DNA from: Bettongia penicillata ogilbyi
Taxonomy: Eukaryota; Chordata; Mammalia; Diprotodontia; Potoroidae
DNA length: 64,000 nucleotides
NCBI GenBank assembly: GCA_023548195.1
Contig: JAJHZJ010000270.1
Coordinates: 992,001 to 1,056,000, forward strand
Direction of reading: 5' to 3'
Part shown: positions 22,686 to 36,355 of the stretch, in pieces
How the letters are laid out: each line of letters opens with the position of its first letter
Position numbering within the stretch: position 1 is the stretch's first letter
The notes under the pieces: model-generated
What the model saw: only the letters and a program-made list of their open reading frames with translations
Told to the model about the DNA's origin: nothing
The model's database searches: none
Translations under genes and position numbers: made by a program

Positions 22686-25003
22686 TTTTATTGTTTTGAT
22701 ATAGGACTTGGAGTCACAGAGTATAAAAAGACAGATTGGAGTGTAGCCTCTGGAGCATGCTTGCTCTGCCATTCTGGGCAGTCACAGACCTCTCTGAGCT
22801 CTGTTTTCCTCATCTGTGAAATGGGGGTTGAAGGCAGCACCTCCCAGGGCTGTTCTAAGGAGCACTCAGTGTGTTTCTTGCAGTTGTTATGACTCAGGTC
22901 TCCATCAGACCTGCCGCTCGCCAGTAGGGCCTCTACTCAGTCTGTTTCACACCTTTGTCCTCTCCAATAGAAACTCATGAGGATCATCGGCTCTTAGGAT
23001 TGAGAGCATGAAAGGTCTGAGGTGACAGGTGAGGAAGCCCAGGCTGAGTTACCTCCTGTCACAAAGACAGTAAGACTTGAATCCTGTCCTCTGCCTCCTT
23101 ATCCAGTGCCCAGGTTCAAATCTTGCTTGTGCTACCTTCTACCTGTGTGACAAGAAGAGTTAAAATTCCCTGGGCCTCAGTTTCCTCATCTGTTAGATAA
23201 AGGTTTTGGCCTAGATGGCCTTTGACTCCACCCTACAGTGCTGCTTCCCTGGCTCAAAGTTCTTGGTCCGGGCTGAGGCCACCCACTAAGTTCCTACCTC
23301 CAGTTCTTGGTTCATTTGCCTGAGGGAAATGATGAGTACGAAGCCTGGTGACTGATCAAACCCACATTACTGGCTCTGCTCTCTTTACCAAGTTCTCTTT
23401 AACATCTTGTGACTTAGCTCTCTCCCTCTGCCCAATCCCCTCCACCACCCATACTCCTGATAGACTTGGATGATCTTTGGACTAGAGCTTGGATGGAAAA
23501 ATACCTTCCACGCTCAGCAGTAGTAGATAGAATGTCCTCCAAGAATTACAGGATTATAGATCTTGTGCTGAAAGGGAAACCAGATACCACTGAGGCCAAC
23601 TCTCTCATTTTACAGATAAGTAAACTGAGGTCCAGGAAGATGGCACTCCCTGAGGTTCCATAGGTAATTGGGATTTTGAACCCAGTGTCTCACGCAGCTT
23701 CAAGGCCAGATGGGGCAGGATTGCTGCCTCCTTTTTTGATATGTATCTGCAGCTGTCTGAGGCTGATATATGAAGCTGTATATTTTATGTTTGTTTTACC
23801 GGCCCCCTTTCCTCCTCCAATCCTGTGTTCTGCATGTAAGCCATGCCTGGCACTCACCTTCTCCTTCTCCTTTGATGTCCTGTGGGAACATGTCTGTAGG
23901 AGTTAATGGGATAACAGCTGAAATCTGAACTCCTTCAGAGAAAGAGCTAATAGGATGGGCCACTGAAACACAGAGGGGCATGACCCCCTCACCATCCAGG
24001 GATCTACCCCAGTTGTAGACATGGTTACTCTTGTAAGATTGGCTGAGAAATGGACCTGGGGAAGGCATTGTCAGGAATACAGAGTAAAAATCCCTGTGAC
24101 CTTTACTCCTTGAACCTCACTTTCCTTGAGTGTAAAATGGTGGGGAGGGGGAAGAAACAGGCTCAAGGGTCCCTGAGGTCCTTTCTGGATCTAGCTCTCT
24201 GACCCTATGATAAGAAGAGGATGCCATTTTCCTCCCTAACTTTAAACCCCACCTCTCTTCCTTCTGTCTTAGGGCCCTTTCATCAGACTGGCTTCTGTTG
24301 GCATAGGGGAGTCTGTTAGGGTCTCCTTTCTGAGGAGCAGATATTGAAACCTCTAAGATGCCACCACATCCAGTTGTATCGCCAAGCCCGCCCAGGTGTC
24401 CTTGCAGGTTACCTCGGCCTCCATATCTGCTTCCCTTACCATTCTTTGGAAAGCCCCGTGGATTCTGGAAAGTGCTTTGGGGCGTGAGAGGGCCCGGGTT
24501 TAAGGTCCATTAGCTGGGAGAGCTCACGTCAGTGACTCTTCTCTGGTCACTGATTTTCTCTTCGGTAAAATGGGGATCAGGATTCCTGTCTTTTGGGCTG
24601 TCTGTGAAGCTCCGTAGAGATGGTATATGCCAACATCTCCAGAAGCCTGGAAACCTATGCCTGGGTGCCCTCCCCTGCCTGGTGTGGTGGAGTTGGGGCC
24701 TCCATTTCATTGGCTCATAGATTTAGAGTTGCTTAGCAGGGAGACACAAGGGTCCTCTAGTCTAACCCCTTCCTCTTACAGGAGAGGAAACCGAGGCCCA
24801 GAAACAAATGACCAGCCCAGAGTCACAGCACTGGTAAAAGATGAGAAAGCTTGTCTGGCCTACCCCAGGATACTAACCAGTTCTAAGCAATGCCCTTGCT
24901 TATCTCCCCTCCTGGGGGCAGCTTGTATTAGCGTGGGTGTGTGAACTGCTTACAAGTTGTTCAACATCACACCAATTCCAAGTCTTTTTTTGTTTTCTCC
25001 TAG

Positions 25004-25052
25004 GCGACTGCTGAAGAGTGAACTTGGATCCTTCATTACAGACTATTTCCAG
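25004..25052 (+). CDS. PRR5L: PRR5L coding exon 3, residues 84-100
   Basis: This 49-nt exon follows a long T-rich acceptor (ending CTCCTAG at 25003). Its first G completes Arg84, and residues 85-100 read RLLKSELGSFITDYFQ, a signature shared in outline with PRR5 (LLKTELGSF). It ends on a full codon, and the donor GTAAGA directly follows CAG. Because the exon is not a multiple of three, skipping it would shift the frame. It sits between introns of 14.9 and 15.1 kb, so recognition depends on its strong splice sites. Confidence 0.96.
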
Positions 25053-26249
25053 GTAAGAAATACGTTGGGAGGTGTGTGTTTGTGTTTGTGTGTGAGAGAT
25101 CAGCCATACAAATATATACGCATGGAGCTGTGCACAACACTTAGTGTCTTTCTTTCTCTTTGCACACACATATACATGCCTGTGTGGTCACTGGTTCAAC
25201 AAATGTTTCTAAGCATCTACTACGTGTGAGACATTTGTGAGTGCAGATGCCCTGCTAGGAGCTATAAAGAGTGCTCAGATGGATAAGAAACAGTCAGGCA
25301 CCTGACTCAGTTTCCTCATCTGTAAAATGGAAAAGATTCAAGCAGACAAGCTCTGTGTTTCCTTCCAGATTTAATGATCCGTTCCCTTTAATGATTGTCA
25401 AGCACTGGCAAGCCTGAGCTGTTTAGGATCGTAAACCTAGAACTCAGAGCCGGAGAGGTCATCCAAACTACATGGTTCATCTCACAGATGGGGAAACTGA
25501 GCCCCAGAGAGATGAAGTGACTTGCCTAGCGTCCCACAAGTGGTCAGGGGTAGCTCGAGAACGTGACCCAGGCCCTCTGACTCCAAATCCGTTACATTTC
25601 TCATGACGTTGTAGGCATAGCTGTGGCCCTGTAGACCAGACTAGTTCAGTACATAGGGATTTGTCAGCGATGGTTGACCTCTGAACGATGAATTATTTTG
25701 GCCAAGTAGCAACTCAGGAAGCTTTTCATGGAGGTGTTTGCCCACAGGCCTTTTCTCTGCCTGTGTGGCCACACTTTCTGCCTTGCAAGTCCAAATCTCT
25801 GCCACAGCTTAGGAGGTGGTGTACTGACACATCGAGGTCTTCCTGACAGATCCAGCACACCAGGGTTGTAGAGCAAGGCAGCTAAGTGTTAAGAGCACAG
25901 AGTGCTAAACTTGAAGTTCGGAAAACTTGAATTCAAACGTTCCCTTGGACACTTACTAGCTGGGTGACCCCAGGCAAGTCACTTAACCTCTGTGGTGGTG
26001 ATGGCTTGTTCCTCTGCTTTGTTTAAAGTAGGAACAGTAGGTTAGGTAGAGTGGTAAGTGTTTCAGTCACCCCATCTGCAAAATGGGGAAAATAACAGTA
26101 GCTACCTCCTAGGGTTGTGCAGCAAATGAGCAAGATGTGTAAGGTACTTTGCATACCTTAAAGCACAATATAAATCGTAGCCATTAGGACTGCTATTCTA
26201 ACATCTTTCTACCTCCTTAAGTGATTTTTAAAAAAAATAATCCTGCAGA

Positions 26250-26425
26250 TATGTTTTATATGACTGCACATGTGTGACATGTCAAATTTCTTGCCTTCTC
26301 AATGAAGAGGAAAGAGGAGGGAGAGAATTTGGAACTCAAAATTCCAAACTCAAAGTTTTAAGAAACGAATGTTAAAAATTATTTTTACATGTAATTGGGG
26401 GGAAACAAAATATTTAAATTATTTT
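26250..26425 (+). repeat. L1 LINE 3' UTR fragment
   Basis: 'actgcacatgtgtgacatg', 'cttgccttctcaatgaag', 'gagaatttggaactcaaaa', 'gttaaaaattatttttac' and 'atgtaattgggg' give the terminal segment of marsupial L1. It matches the reverse complement of 40510-40650, so the same family occurs here in the opposite orientation. Confidence 0.75.
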
Positions 26426-27959
26426 TAAATATAACTATTTAATTTAATTTTAGAAAGATAATCCTGCAGACAATCCCCTGGCCTTTGACCTCCCCAAATT
26501 TAGCAAGATTGTCCTACACCAATGGGCATTCATACTCAGAGTCTCTCATCTTGGTGGCTCTAATGCCCAGCCCTGGGTTCTATTGACCTAGCCTTGAGAA
26601 CCCAAAATCATCTTCACGTCTTTATATGGGTGATCCTGGGTAGCCTGAGGCATCAGAAGAGGACTGTCATGGAAGATCTCTTCTTTTTCATTGGGAAGGG
26701 GGAAAAACTGCCCAGTTTACAAAGGAACATCCTATTCTTGGTACCAGCATCATTGGCCGTTAGAGGCTATCCCAAGTTGAATGCCAGAGGTGGAGGACTG
26801 AACATCAAATATTGCATAAGGTGTTCAGATTTATTTGATGTGTCAGCTCCTTTGGCTGGACTGCTTTTATTCCTACCCTATTTTTTATTCTTTGCTACAA
26901 GGGGGAAGTAGTATGAGGGTGTGCCAGTAATTGTAGATGATGTAAAAGCAAAAAAAAAAAAAATAACAATAAACTTAATTTACTTTTTAAAAAAGGGCAT
27001 GTCCTATTGACAGGTAGGGTTGGGTTCTTCTCCATGAAGGAAAGATAACAATCTTGGGTTTTTATTTTACTTTTTGCTATTTTAGTCATTCAGGTGGGGC
27101 TTGTAAGGATGATGACTTTTCCTATTCCTTACTAAACATAGAAGAAATGTGGAATGTTGTGAATAGCTCTAGATTTGAACCAGTAGGACCTGGGTCCAAT
27201 TCCCAAGACTTCTATTTAGTACCTGTGTAACAGGGCAATTTAGTTTCCTCCTTTGTAAAATGTCCCTTTCACTTCCCAGTTTGGGTTCCTTTGATATTTA
27301 CCCTCTTCAATGTGGACATTCCCTCCAATGGTACCACATCCACCCACGTGCCTTCTGCCTGCACCCTCTACTCAACCCCCCACCCCCATTGGCAGTCCAC
27401 CCTACATGCAAAGCCCTCCCTTGAGAACAGAGCGTGTTTTAAAGACCTTGAGAATTTCTAGCTTAGAAAGGGCAACTTTGGAATAATTTTTTTTCTCAGT
27501 TTCCAAAGTGTAAGTAAAACATGGGCTTGCTTTGAAAGACCCCTGGACGTTGTCATGTTCTTCCTCACTGGCCCTCTTTGGAAAAGGGATTGCGGCTGTC
27601 TCAAGAGATGAGCCATGATCCCACAGAAGCGGAGAATCTAGTCAGGCTTTGGTGCCTCTGGTCTGCTTGAAAGAGAGCTCTGTCCACGTTGCAGCAAAAC
27701 ACGGAGATTAGCAGATAATTAGTCAGCAGTTGAATCATTTCAGCTGCCCTTGACTCATAGGCTGGGCTCTCGCTCTCTCCTCTCCCATCGTCTCTGCGAT
27801 GTGGTTCCAGATCAAACCACAGAAAAGTGTTTTGTTTTGTTTTCAATCAGCCCCAAAGAAGCTTGCAACCTCCCTGCAGGGAGTCCTAATTGACATTTAA
27901 CATAAAATGGGACTGATATGTGTTCTGAACTGGTCTGCTTACCCTTCCTCGGCCCCTGC

Positions 27960-28290
27960 CAGAGTCTCATCTTTGTGGATGCCTTTGCATGGTGTGTCTT
28001 CCGTTCCTAGGATGCTCTCCCTTCTCTCCTTCATCCCTTCAGATCCCTGCCTGCCCTCAAGACTCAGGTCAAGCGCCATCGGCTGCAGGAGATCTGCCTT
28101 GATCCCTTCCTCTCCTTTAGTCGGTATCTACTTTGGCAATATTTCTGTTTGCTAGTTGGTGTATATGTATGTGTTGTTTCTCCGTTCCCTACCCCCAACT
28201 GAGTAGAAGCTTGGTGAGGGCAGGAATGACTGCAGGAATGACGTGAACGGACCATGGGAAACTTCATAGGTACTTGTTGAATGGGTGAAT
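27960..28290 (+). repeat. L2 LINE 3' region
   Basis: 'aggatgctctcccttctc', 'caagactcaggtcaag', 'ggagatctgccttgatccc', later 'gtagaagcttggtgagggcagg' and 'ggtacttgttgaatg' follow the order of the L2 3' untranslated region. Similar stretches are 34830-35140, 46910-47060 and 54085-54330. Confidence 0.7.
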
Positions 28291-30828
28291 GAATTTAACT
28301 GTCCATTTAAAAAAATTGGCAAACACTTATGAAAAGCCCACTATGTGCCAGGCACTTTGCTAGGTTCCAGAAGGAGGAGACAAGAACAAGAATGAAACCG
28401 CCCCTACTTGCAGAAGGTGACATTCTGATAGGAGGGAAACTCCCCATCTCTGAAACCACGCCGCTTCCTGAGAAGCTTACAAAGGGTGTCGTGCAGAAAG
28501 TTTGCAAAATAACCAAATGGTGTGATTTATTTTTTTGTATCAACAGCATTTGATAAAGCATTAACCACAGCTCAGAGAAAAATGAAGCTCTCCTTCCCGG
28601 TGGCTGCTGGGTTTCATGTCTTGAGTTTGTGCAGGGGACTGGCTGAGGCGGTAGGGCTGAAAATGGAACTGTTTTTGTGCTTTTTTGCAGGGGAGGACCA
28701 CTTCCCAAACCATTTGTCCACACCTCAGTCTTCGTTAAATATAGAGCCAGGTCTGAGGAGAAATAAAATAAAGCAGGATTTAACTTTCTTTAGTTAATCT
28801 ATAAACTGTTCTAATGGGAACCATCTAGCTACTTTTACAGCAGAGCCAGCTGAAGCCCGGTGTTAGTGGAAACATTGGGATTTGAACCCCAGGTTCCTGG
28901 CTCTTCGCCTACCGGGTCTTTCCATATCATTCTGCTCTTTGTCCTTCAACAAACAGATATTTAATCAGCCAACCAATAAACAAGCTTTGATTAGGTGCCT
29001 ACTATGTGCCAGGCATATGCTCTAGGCTCAGGGGTCACAAGAATCAAAAATGAAATGGCCCTTCTTCCAAGAAGTTTACAGTCCTTTAGCAAATGTAATA
29101 TAGGTTAATATATATATATAAGACATGCAAGGTAATTTGGAGTTTGGGATCATACTTGCAGCCAGAGTGATCAGGAAAACAGCATTTGCATTGAACTTTG
29201 AAGGATGCTAACTTGGTGTTGTGATAAAGGATGGGAGGTGGGGAAGTGGAGGTCACATGTCATGTTAAGGACCAGTTTTGGCTAGACTGTGGAAACGGTT
29301 ATGAGTGGTAAGGCTAGAAAAGTAGATTGGGCTCGGTGGCAAACCGAGGAGTTTGGATTTGATCCTGGAGGTAAGAGGCACTGGGGTTAGAAATATTGAA
29401 AATGAAACCATACAAAACCCTGTGCTAGGCTCCTAGGTGAGGCTGGGCCTCTTCATCCAAGGGTCTGAATCCATTTCAGCGTGAAGATGGGAAGGAGCCC
29501 CTCTGGGTCCCACCTTCTGCAGAATCTCTCCAGGAAGAGAAAGGTCAGTAGCTGATGATGAGATTTAAACCATCCAAGCAGATACATGGGCGGTTGGGGA
29601 GATGGCACGCCCACATTGCCTCAAATGGTCAGGGAGGTGGAAATTGGATATTTGAGGCACTGAGCTCATTAGTTGATAAGGAATGGCAGAAACAGGCCAA
29701 GTAGGCCTGTTCCCAAACATCCTGTTCATTTCAGCCGAGAAAGCTGACTTGCCCTTGGCTCCGTTCACCCCCAAGGGCCAACCTGGAACCTGCTCAGATG
29801 GCTCAAGTTAGAAACTGGGAATTTTAGTTTTGCTGCTTCCTAGAGCATCTCTAAAAAAAGACTGCCTTCTGTGATGGATAATGAAAGTGATGGAGGCAAG
29901 CACAATAGGTTTGATCTTCTGTAGATAAAGAGGAGAAAGAATTTGATTCCCCAGAAAGAACTGACTGGCATATGTAAGGCCAAGCAAGCAAAACAGAAAA
30001 AAAAATCCGTGTCAAGGTTTTTGTGATGGGAGAGCATTGATGACCCTGTCTGCTCTACTTTGAATTGAGCCTGAAAAGAAAATTGAGTTTTTCCAAAGGC
30101 CCCTGGCAGAGGAGGGTAACTCTATAGCCCAGTGCCAGCTACAATAATTGGGTCCTTATAATGCTTGAAACTGATAGTGTGAACTACTCAGTGTTTTTCC
30201 ACCATTTCAATAATTGGGTGCTCTGATGGTAAAAGGAGTGGAGAGTGATGAGCAAATATTCTCCACTGTTTTCCATCTGCTCTCAGCTACGTCTTTATTA
30301 GACATTTGAGGTTTTCTTCTGTTTGGGGTTTTTTTTCTGACCACTGAAAGTTAAAATACTTTTCCATGGAACAAAAGTTTTGCATCATTTTCCAGTTTAG
30401 TCTCAAATCAATGACTTAGAAGCTTCTTTGGAAGAAGGGAAATCTCATTGAACTGAAATTCATGGATCATCTGGAAATACTATTTTGTCTATTTCCTGTT
30501 CACATCTGAAAGAATCCCAGCAAGATTACTGTCCTACCACCTCATCATCATCATCAAAAACAAAAATTGAGTGGTTGCTTTCACAGTGTAAAGATAATCT
30601 GAAAAGGACCAGAAGCAGTTTGGGAAGCGGAGGCAAAGCAAGGGGGAAGAAGAATATTTTGGGTATGAGATTAAGATAGAGTAAAGAGGGATAGTTTGTA
30701 TGCTGTCTCTCTCAGAAAGCTATAAGCTCCTCAAGGAAAGAGTGTCTTATCTTTTTATTCCTCAGGGCTCCACCCAGTGCCTGGGACGTAGTAGGCACTT
30801 CCTAAATAAAAACTTAAAGATTAGCTGG

Positions 30829-31077
30829 TTGATAATAATAACAGTTCATATTTACATAGTGCTTATTATGTGCTTTATGTTTTTATCTCATTTGGTATTC
30901 ATGGGAGATATGGGAGGCTGCTGTTCTCCCCATTTTACAGATGAGGAAACTGAGACAAACCATGAGGTTGTGACTTGTCCAGGATCACCCAGCAACTAAG
31001 TGTCTGAGGCTGGATTTGAACTTAGGTCTTTTTGACTGTAGGCTTAGCACTCTTCTCTACTGCACCCCTTAGCTATC
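30829..31077 (+). repeat. near-complete MIR-type SINE after an L2 tail
   Basis: 'cattttacagatgaggaaac', 'atcacccagcaactaag' and 'gctggatttgaacttagg' give a complete MIR-type layout starting from 'ataataataacagttcat'. An L2 tail (about 30690-30828) abuts directly, a common arrangement since MIR-type SINEs share the L2 end. Confidence 0.75.
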
Positions 31078-31144
31078 CTCAGATAGAGTGGGAAGTATTG
31101 TAGAGAGGTCCGTGAGGGATAGGGTGCACGAGTCCAGTGCGATC

Positions 31145-31810
31145 TAAGCCAGCAAGGAATCGTTCGAAAGGCATTATGCTGGTGCTGAACTGCAAAGACA
31201 AAAACACGAACAGATAGCATCTACCCTCAATGACCTTACATTCTACTAGGGGGATACAGCATAGAAAGAGATAATTGTGTCTGTACGTGTATTAAAAATT
31301 TACAGACGAAAGAAAGAGCCCTAACAATTCTGACCAGGGTATGGAAACTCTTTATAGCTCCTGGCTGTCTGGTGAAGCCTATCACCCTATCTCAGAATAG
31401 TTTTAAATGCATAAAATAAAGTACATAGGATTACAAAGGAAACCACTTACATATAAACCTAGCTATCAAAGTATTTTGTAAAAGTTCCCGGACTCCAGGT
31501 TAAGAACCCCTGAATTAGAATGATCCCCAAAGATCTTCCTATAGGAGGTAGCATATGACCTGACCCTTGAAGGAAGTCAGGGATTCAGAGAGGCCAAGAT
31601 GAATGGGGGCATCTATTCCAGGAATGGTAAATAGCTTATGCAAAGGCCCAGAGGCCGGAGATGGAATGATGAGTTCAGGGACCTGCGAGTAATCCAGTTT
31701 GTCTGGAAAGAAGAATTAGGGGAGTAATATGTAATAAACCTGAGAAGACAGTCTGGATCCAGACAGTAAAAGCAGGAAATGATGGGGCCCTGGACTGGAG
31801 CACAGTCCAA
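31145..31810 (+). repeat. long marsupial repeat interrupted by a DNA transposon
   Basis: The left part ('atctaccctcaatgacc', 'ttacattctactaggggg') and right part ('gacccttgaaggaagtcagg', 'gcaaaggcccagaggcc') belong to the family described at 21520-21990. Bases 31335-31512 are foreign to it and match the short hAT-like element also found at 63126-63315. Confidence 0.55.
31335..31512 (+). mobile_element. short hAT-like non-autonomous DNA transposon
   Basis: Ends in GGTTAAGAACCCCTG, the complement of the CAGGGGTTCTTAAC end seen in the copy at 63126; its own left end is eroded (CAGGGTATGGAAAC). The shared interior includes 'gtctggtgaagcctat' and 'aggattacaaag'. No transposase is encoded, and I see no convincing 8-bp target duplication. 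Confidence 0.5.
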
Positions 31811-34773
31811 AAGAATCAGAGCATCTCAATGTCAAAGGGTAATTTAGTCCCACCCTACATTTTACAACTTAGGAAATGTCTGAGGTAGGTTTCGTTACTC
31901 CGAAGTTGAGCCCTCTCTTTGGTGATCCCTTAGAAGGTGAATTTTGGGAGTCAAGGTAAGAAACGTCAGGGGATTCCCAAGAGCAAACACCAAAGAACCT
32001 TGGGACCTTGGTGTTGGAAGGGGCCTTACGGTTCATCGAGTTTTGTCGGACCCCTCATTTGGCAAATGAGGAAACAGATGCAGGCAAGTCAAGTGATTTG
32101 CCCAAGGTGGTGACAGAAACTCACCAGTCCTGCCCCCTGATTTCAAAGATGAGGAACCTGAGGCCTGTAGAGTCAGGTCTTCTTTCTAATACATGGTACA
32201 GGCATTCAGACTACAAATGCAGTGTTTGTTTCCCTGATGTAATTAGGCTTTCTTTATATGCACACATGTATGTAAACTTTGAACAACAGTCCCCAATCAC
32301 TGTGCTTTGCTGAACGGGTGCTACAAGGAGCAGCTTTTCCTACCAAGCGATTGCAAGCAGTGCTTCCAATTCTGCCAGTGGCCAGCTGCTCTTGGACAAG
32401 TTACTCCTCTTTGGACTCAGTTTCCCCATCTGTAAAATGTGGAGGTTGAATCTGAGGTCCCTTTCTAAAAGCCAGTGAGTGTATACTTTTGAGCATTTCC
32501 AGAAATATCCAGCAGTCATCACATTAGCAATGTGTACCATCTGAAAGCAGCTCATGTATCTGTAGACGTTTTCGGTTTACAGAATCCTTTCATTCAGTTT
32601 GTTGGCAAGCATCTGTGAATTGTCTACTACGTACAAGTCACTGAGGATGCAGAAGTAAAGATGAAATAGCCCCTTCTTGCAGCCTCTTAGAAACTGAGTG
32701 TACATGTGGGAGGCTCTAATAAATTAATAGATAATGTTTGCTCAGAACTATCTTGTGATGGGACGAGTACATTCATGCCATCTTGGGGATGAGGTCAGAC
32801 GTGAAGTGACTTGGCTGACATCCCATGAGAAACGGCAGACCCAGGCCTCTCAATACCCAAGTCCAGCATGCTTTTCAATACTCTGTGAAAAGATCCAGTT
32901 CTAGAAGAGTCTTTGAGGAGTTTACAGTCTAGTGGGAGAGATTTCCCCTTCTCCCAGAGCCGTGAGGGAGCTCAGAGGCTATCTTATTCAAACCCCTGAT
33001 TTAAACCGTTCTTCAGTGTTCATTTCCTTGTACCTTGTAGCTTTTTTCTTTCTTTCCTGGAAGTGGCTCTGCTGTCCTTGTCCCTTCCTGTGTTGGGGAT
33101 GCCTCTTAGAAGGCCACTGTCCTTGTGGGCACAAGGCATGTGCTCTGGCATTGTCACATCTTGCAGACTCTTTCCCTCCCCAGCTTCTCCCAAACTCTCC
33201 CTCCTGCCAGTGGCATTGTTAGTGACTGAAATCTGGGTCTGTGCTACCCACTTAATGACTGATGTCTGGAGTGGTTTGGATTCCTTTCCCCCAGACAGAC
33301 TCATTTACGATTTTCCAAGCTAGCTACGCCTCATTTTTCTGTTTGCAGCCCATATTTCTATCTGGAACAGAATAGCCGAGTGTGACAGCTGTCCCCTGCT
33401 TCCTAACTCAGGCCCTTCTGCAAACTTCATTAAAGAGTGGCTTGGGCTCTCTCCTGATTCATTACAGGAGGTACTCAGTGACTTTAACTCTGGCCTCCAG
33501 GATCTGGCATCCCCTGTCCTCTCTGCTTTTAGGCCTTTCCACTGGAGGTGTGGTAGGAGAAGCAGAGCCCTTTTGTCAACTATGTCCTCATCACCCATCA
33601 CTCACCAAGCAGCTATTAAACCTTTACTCTGTTCCAGGCACTAGGCTATGTGCTAGGGTTACGGAAACAAAGGGTGAGGCAATCACTACTTGGAACGTGT
33701 TTACATTCTAACCGAACTTTTAGAATCGCCCTGCTGTCTGCCTGGGAGTCATCTAGGCTTGCAGGGATATAGTGGAATATAAAACAAGGATCCTTCTTGA
33801 GAGGCTAACACTGATTAGGGTAAACAGGACAGATACAGGGAAAAGTTAACTATTAACCCCAGGCATAGCAGGTGCTAAGTATTCAGTGAGAAGAAGACAC
33901 CCTGAAACTCAGGCACCTTCCTTGTACCTGGGTAACCACTACCAAATAAAGTCAACATTTCCCAGCGTCCTTTAGGGAGGACTAATAAGATGTGCTCGAT
34001 CTGCTCCTTAGCATCGAAGAAGATGACAGGTGTAGTGGTCAGGACCAGGAGGATCAGCTGCCCTCTGACCTACTCAGACCGCATCTGAGTTTGGTGGGGG
34101 CTTCTGGGTGTCATGGCTGAAGAGAGACATAGATAAGACAGACTGTTTGCAAGTGGGTTCAGAAGAGGAGTCCTGAGATCTCTCCTGGTCTTTCGTCACT
34201 TTGTACGTGTGGATGCATGCTTATACATACATATATACATCATGTTACATAAACATATGTATAGCTATATATGTGGGTCTATGCATGTGTGGATGTTGAG
34301 AGCATTGAGAGCAGGGATTGTTTCATCTTTTTGTATTTGCGTCACTGGCATTTAGCACAGTTCCTAACACATAGTAGTTACTTAATCCATTCTTGAAGAT
34401 TCATTAATCACGATCATGACTTCAGAATACATTGATGAAACTGATGATTTTTACCTTCAAGAACATAAGACCTGGGAGAGGGAGAGAGGATAGGTTTTTC
34501 CCCCCAAGAATATGAAGGGCTGACACAGAAGAAAGATTAGATGTGTTCTGTCCATCCTATCGTCCATCCATTCTGGACATCTTGGAATGTCTCGTCAGTT
34601 AGCCTGCTGCTTCCCCTCTTCTCCCCCAACCTCTGCTTTGTCTGGTTCCAACACCATGCCTGCCACCATGAGCAAATTAACTCTAGGACTTCCTGAGCTT
34701 GGATGACCAATGAGTGAGTGGAAACTCACCTGACTAACCTTGTCTGGTTGGTCCCAGACCATGCTTCATGCAT

Positions 34774-34774
<1 letters not shown>

Positions 34775-34810
<36 letters not shown>
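34775..34810. repeat. (CA)18 microsatellite
   Basis: A perfect CA run of 36 bases. Confidence 0.97.
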
Positions 34811-34811
<1 letters not shown>

Positions 34812-35112
34812 TTTAAGCCATCCTACTGTATGCCTTGCCACCATGTATGTCTCCTCATCACACATGTGATCTTCCATCTCTTGCCCTGGACACAGTCATC
34901 CTATCGAGGCTACCTGTGCTCCTGGAAAGGACATGACAATCGCCTGCCCTTTGTCTCCAGCCACCATCCCTGTGACACCCACTGGCCACTGCTCCCCTAG
35001 GTGTGTTTTCCCCTGTTGGAATGTAAACTTCTTGAGACCACAGACTGTCTAACTTCGGTCTTTTTATCCTTAAGGTTCCTAGCATGAGACCTGAGATAGT
35101 AGGCGCTGAAAT

Positions 35113-35141
35113 TCGTTCATTCATTCATTCATTCATTCATT
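35113..35141. repeat. (TTCA)n microsatellite at an L2 tail
   Basis: About six TTCA units follow 'agatagtaggcgctgaaattcg', the degenerate end of an L2 element; these tails commonly end in TGAA/TTCA repeats. Confidence 0.85.
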
Positions 35142-36176
35142 TGTTCATGTCTCTTGGCTCCCTGGGGCAGAACTGGTAACCATGAGTAGAAGTGACAAAT
35201 AAGCAAACCTGGGCTTCCCAATAGCCAGAGCCATCCAGAAATGAATGGGGCTGCCTTGGGAGGCAGTAGGTTGTCTTTGCTTGGAAGTCTGTAAGTCAAG
35301 GCTGAAGGTCATTGGTTGGGTCTGCATGTTGGTTCTTTTGTTATGTGTTAGATTTGAGGGCCTCTCAGGTTGCTTTGAGCTCTACATTTATGATCCTGTC
35401 ATCTGGATTGAAAGGCTAGAATCAAACTGGATGAGAAAGAATGGAGGAGTGGTGATCTGTACAGGTGGATTGATTTCTCATTGATGAGAACACAAATCCG
35501 TCAAATTGTCAGAAGCCTCATTAAGACTTCTCTTCTACAATTCAGAAAAAATGCTGCTTTTAGACAGTACCAGAGAGCTCTGAAAGCATCTCTGTTTGCT
35601 GATTCTACCCCCCAAAAGAAGATGTTTGTGGCCCCTGAACCTTGACTTAAATTTTTAAAACTGTAAATTGACTTTCAACACCACAGAAAGACAGGGTGCT
35701 TGCAAGTGGAAAGCACCTCCTAGCCCGGGAATCTGGAGATCTAGACTCCAGGCCTAACTCAGTGTTGAAACTACAACTAGTGTTTAATGTCCCCTGTGCC
35801 TCAGTATTTTCACCTGCAACTGGGAAAGATAACACACCGGTGTCAAACTCAGACTCATAATGGAAGTTCCCACTTTCATTTGGAAGAACTTTGAAATTTA
35901 ATAAGTAGGTGCTGTCCCAGAAACTGAGTTCAGGAAATCCCAGGGTTCATAGAGTGGTTTATAGAAAAAAAAAAAAAAGGCCCACGAAGGTGTCTTGACA
36001 TTTTGATAGAGGGTCATGTTATTGGGAGGCAGCATTTCATAGTGCAGTGGAAGGAGAGTGCACATTCTGGGTTCAGAGGACCTTGATTCAAATCCTGCCT
36101 TGGACCTGGTCACCTGTCTACCTCTTTGGGCACTGGTTTTCTGCAAAATGGAAAGGTTGGATTTGATGACCTACAA

Positions 36177-36355
36177 TGGATAGAATCCTGGGCCTGGAGG
36201 TAGGAAGACTCAACTTTGTGAGTTCTAATCTGGCCTTAGGCAATTACCAGCTGTGTGACCCTGGACAAGTCACTCAACCCAGTTTGCCTCAGTTTCCTCA
36301 TAATGTAAAAACCTCAAATGGGGTCAGGGAGAGTCAGACATGAAGGAAAAACGAC
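36177..36355 (+). repeat. MAR1-like SINE
   Basis: Contains 'gctgtgtgaccctggacaag', 'gcctcagtttcctcataatg' and the tail 'cctcaaatggggtcaggg' followed by AGTCAGACATGA. It is flanked on both sides by partial tRNA-type SINEs (36030-36180 and 36370-36510). Confidence 0.7.

Larger units (their letters stand above)
10137..25003 (+). other. PRR5L: PRR5L intron 2
   Basis: This is a 14.9-kb intron with donor GTATGA and acceptor TTTTCTCCTAG. Besides the repeats listed separately it holds SINE copies near 13655-13860, 14360-14530, 14840-15000, 15750-15860, 16930-17160, 18800-19035, 22690-22890, 23090-23240, 24080-24210 and 24480-24640. MIR-like pieces lie near 11350-11530, 14735-14820, 15290-15480, 17690-17830, 20550-20650, 23540-23700 and 24715-24830. 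No exon-like ORF with flanking splice sites stands out. Confidence 0.8.
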
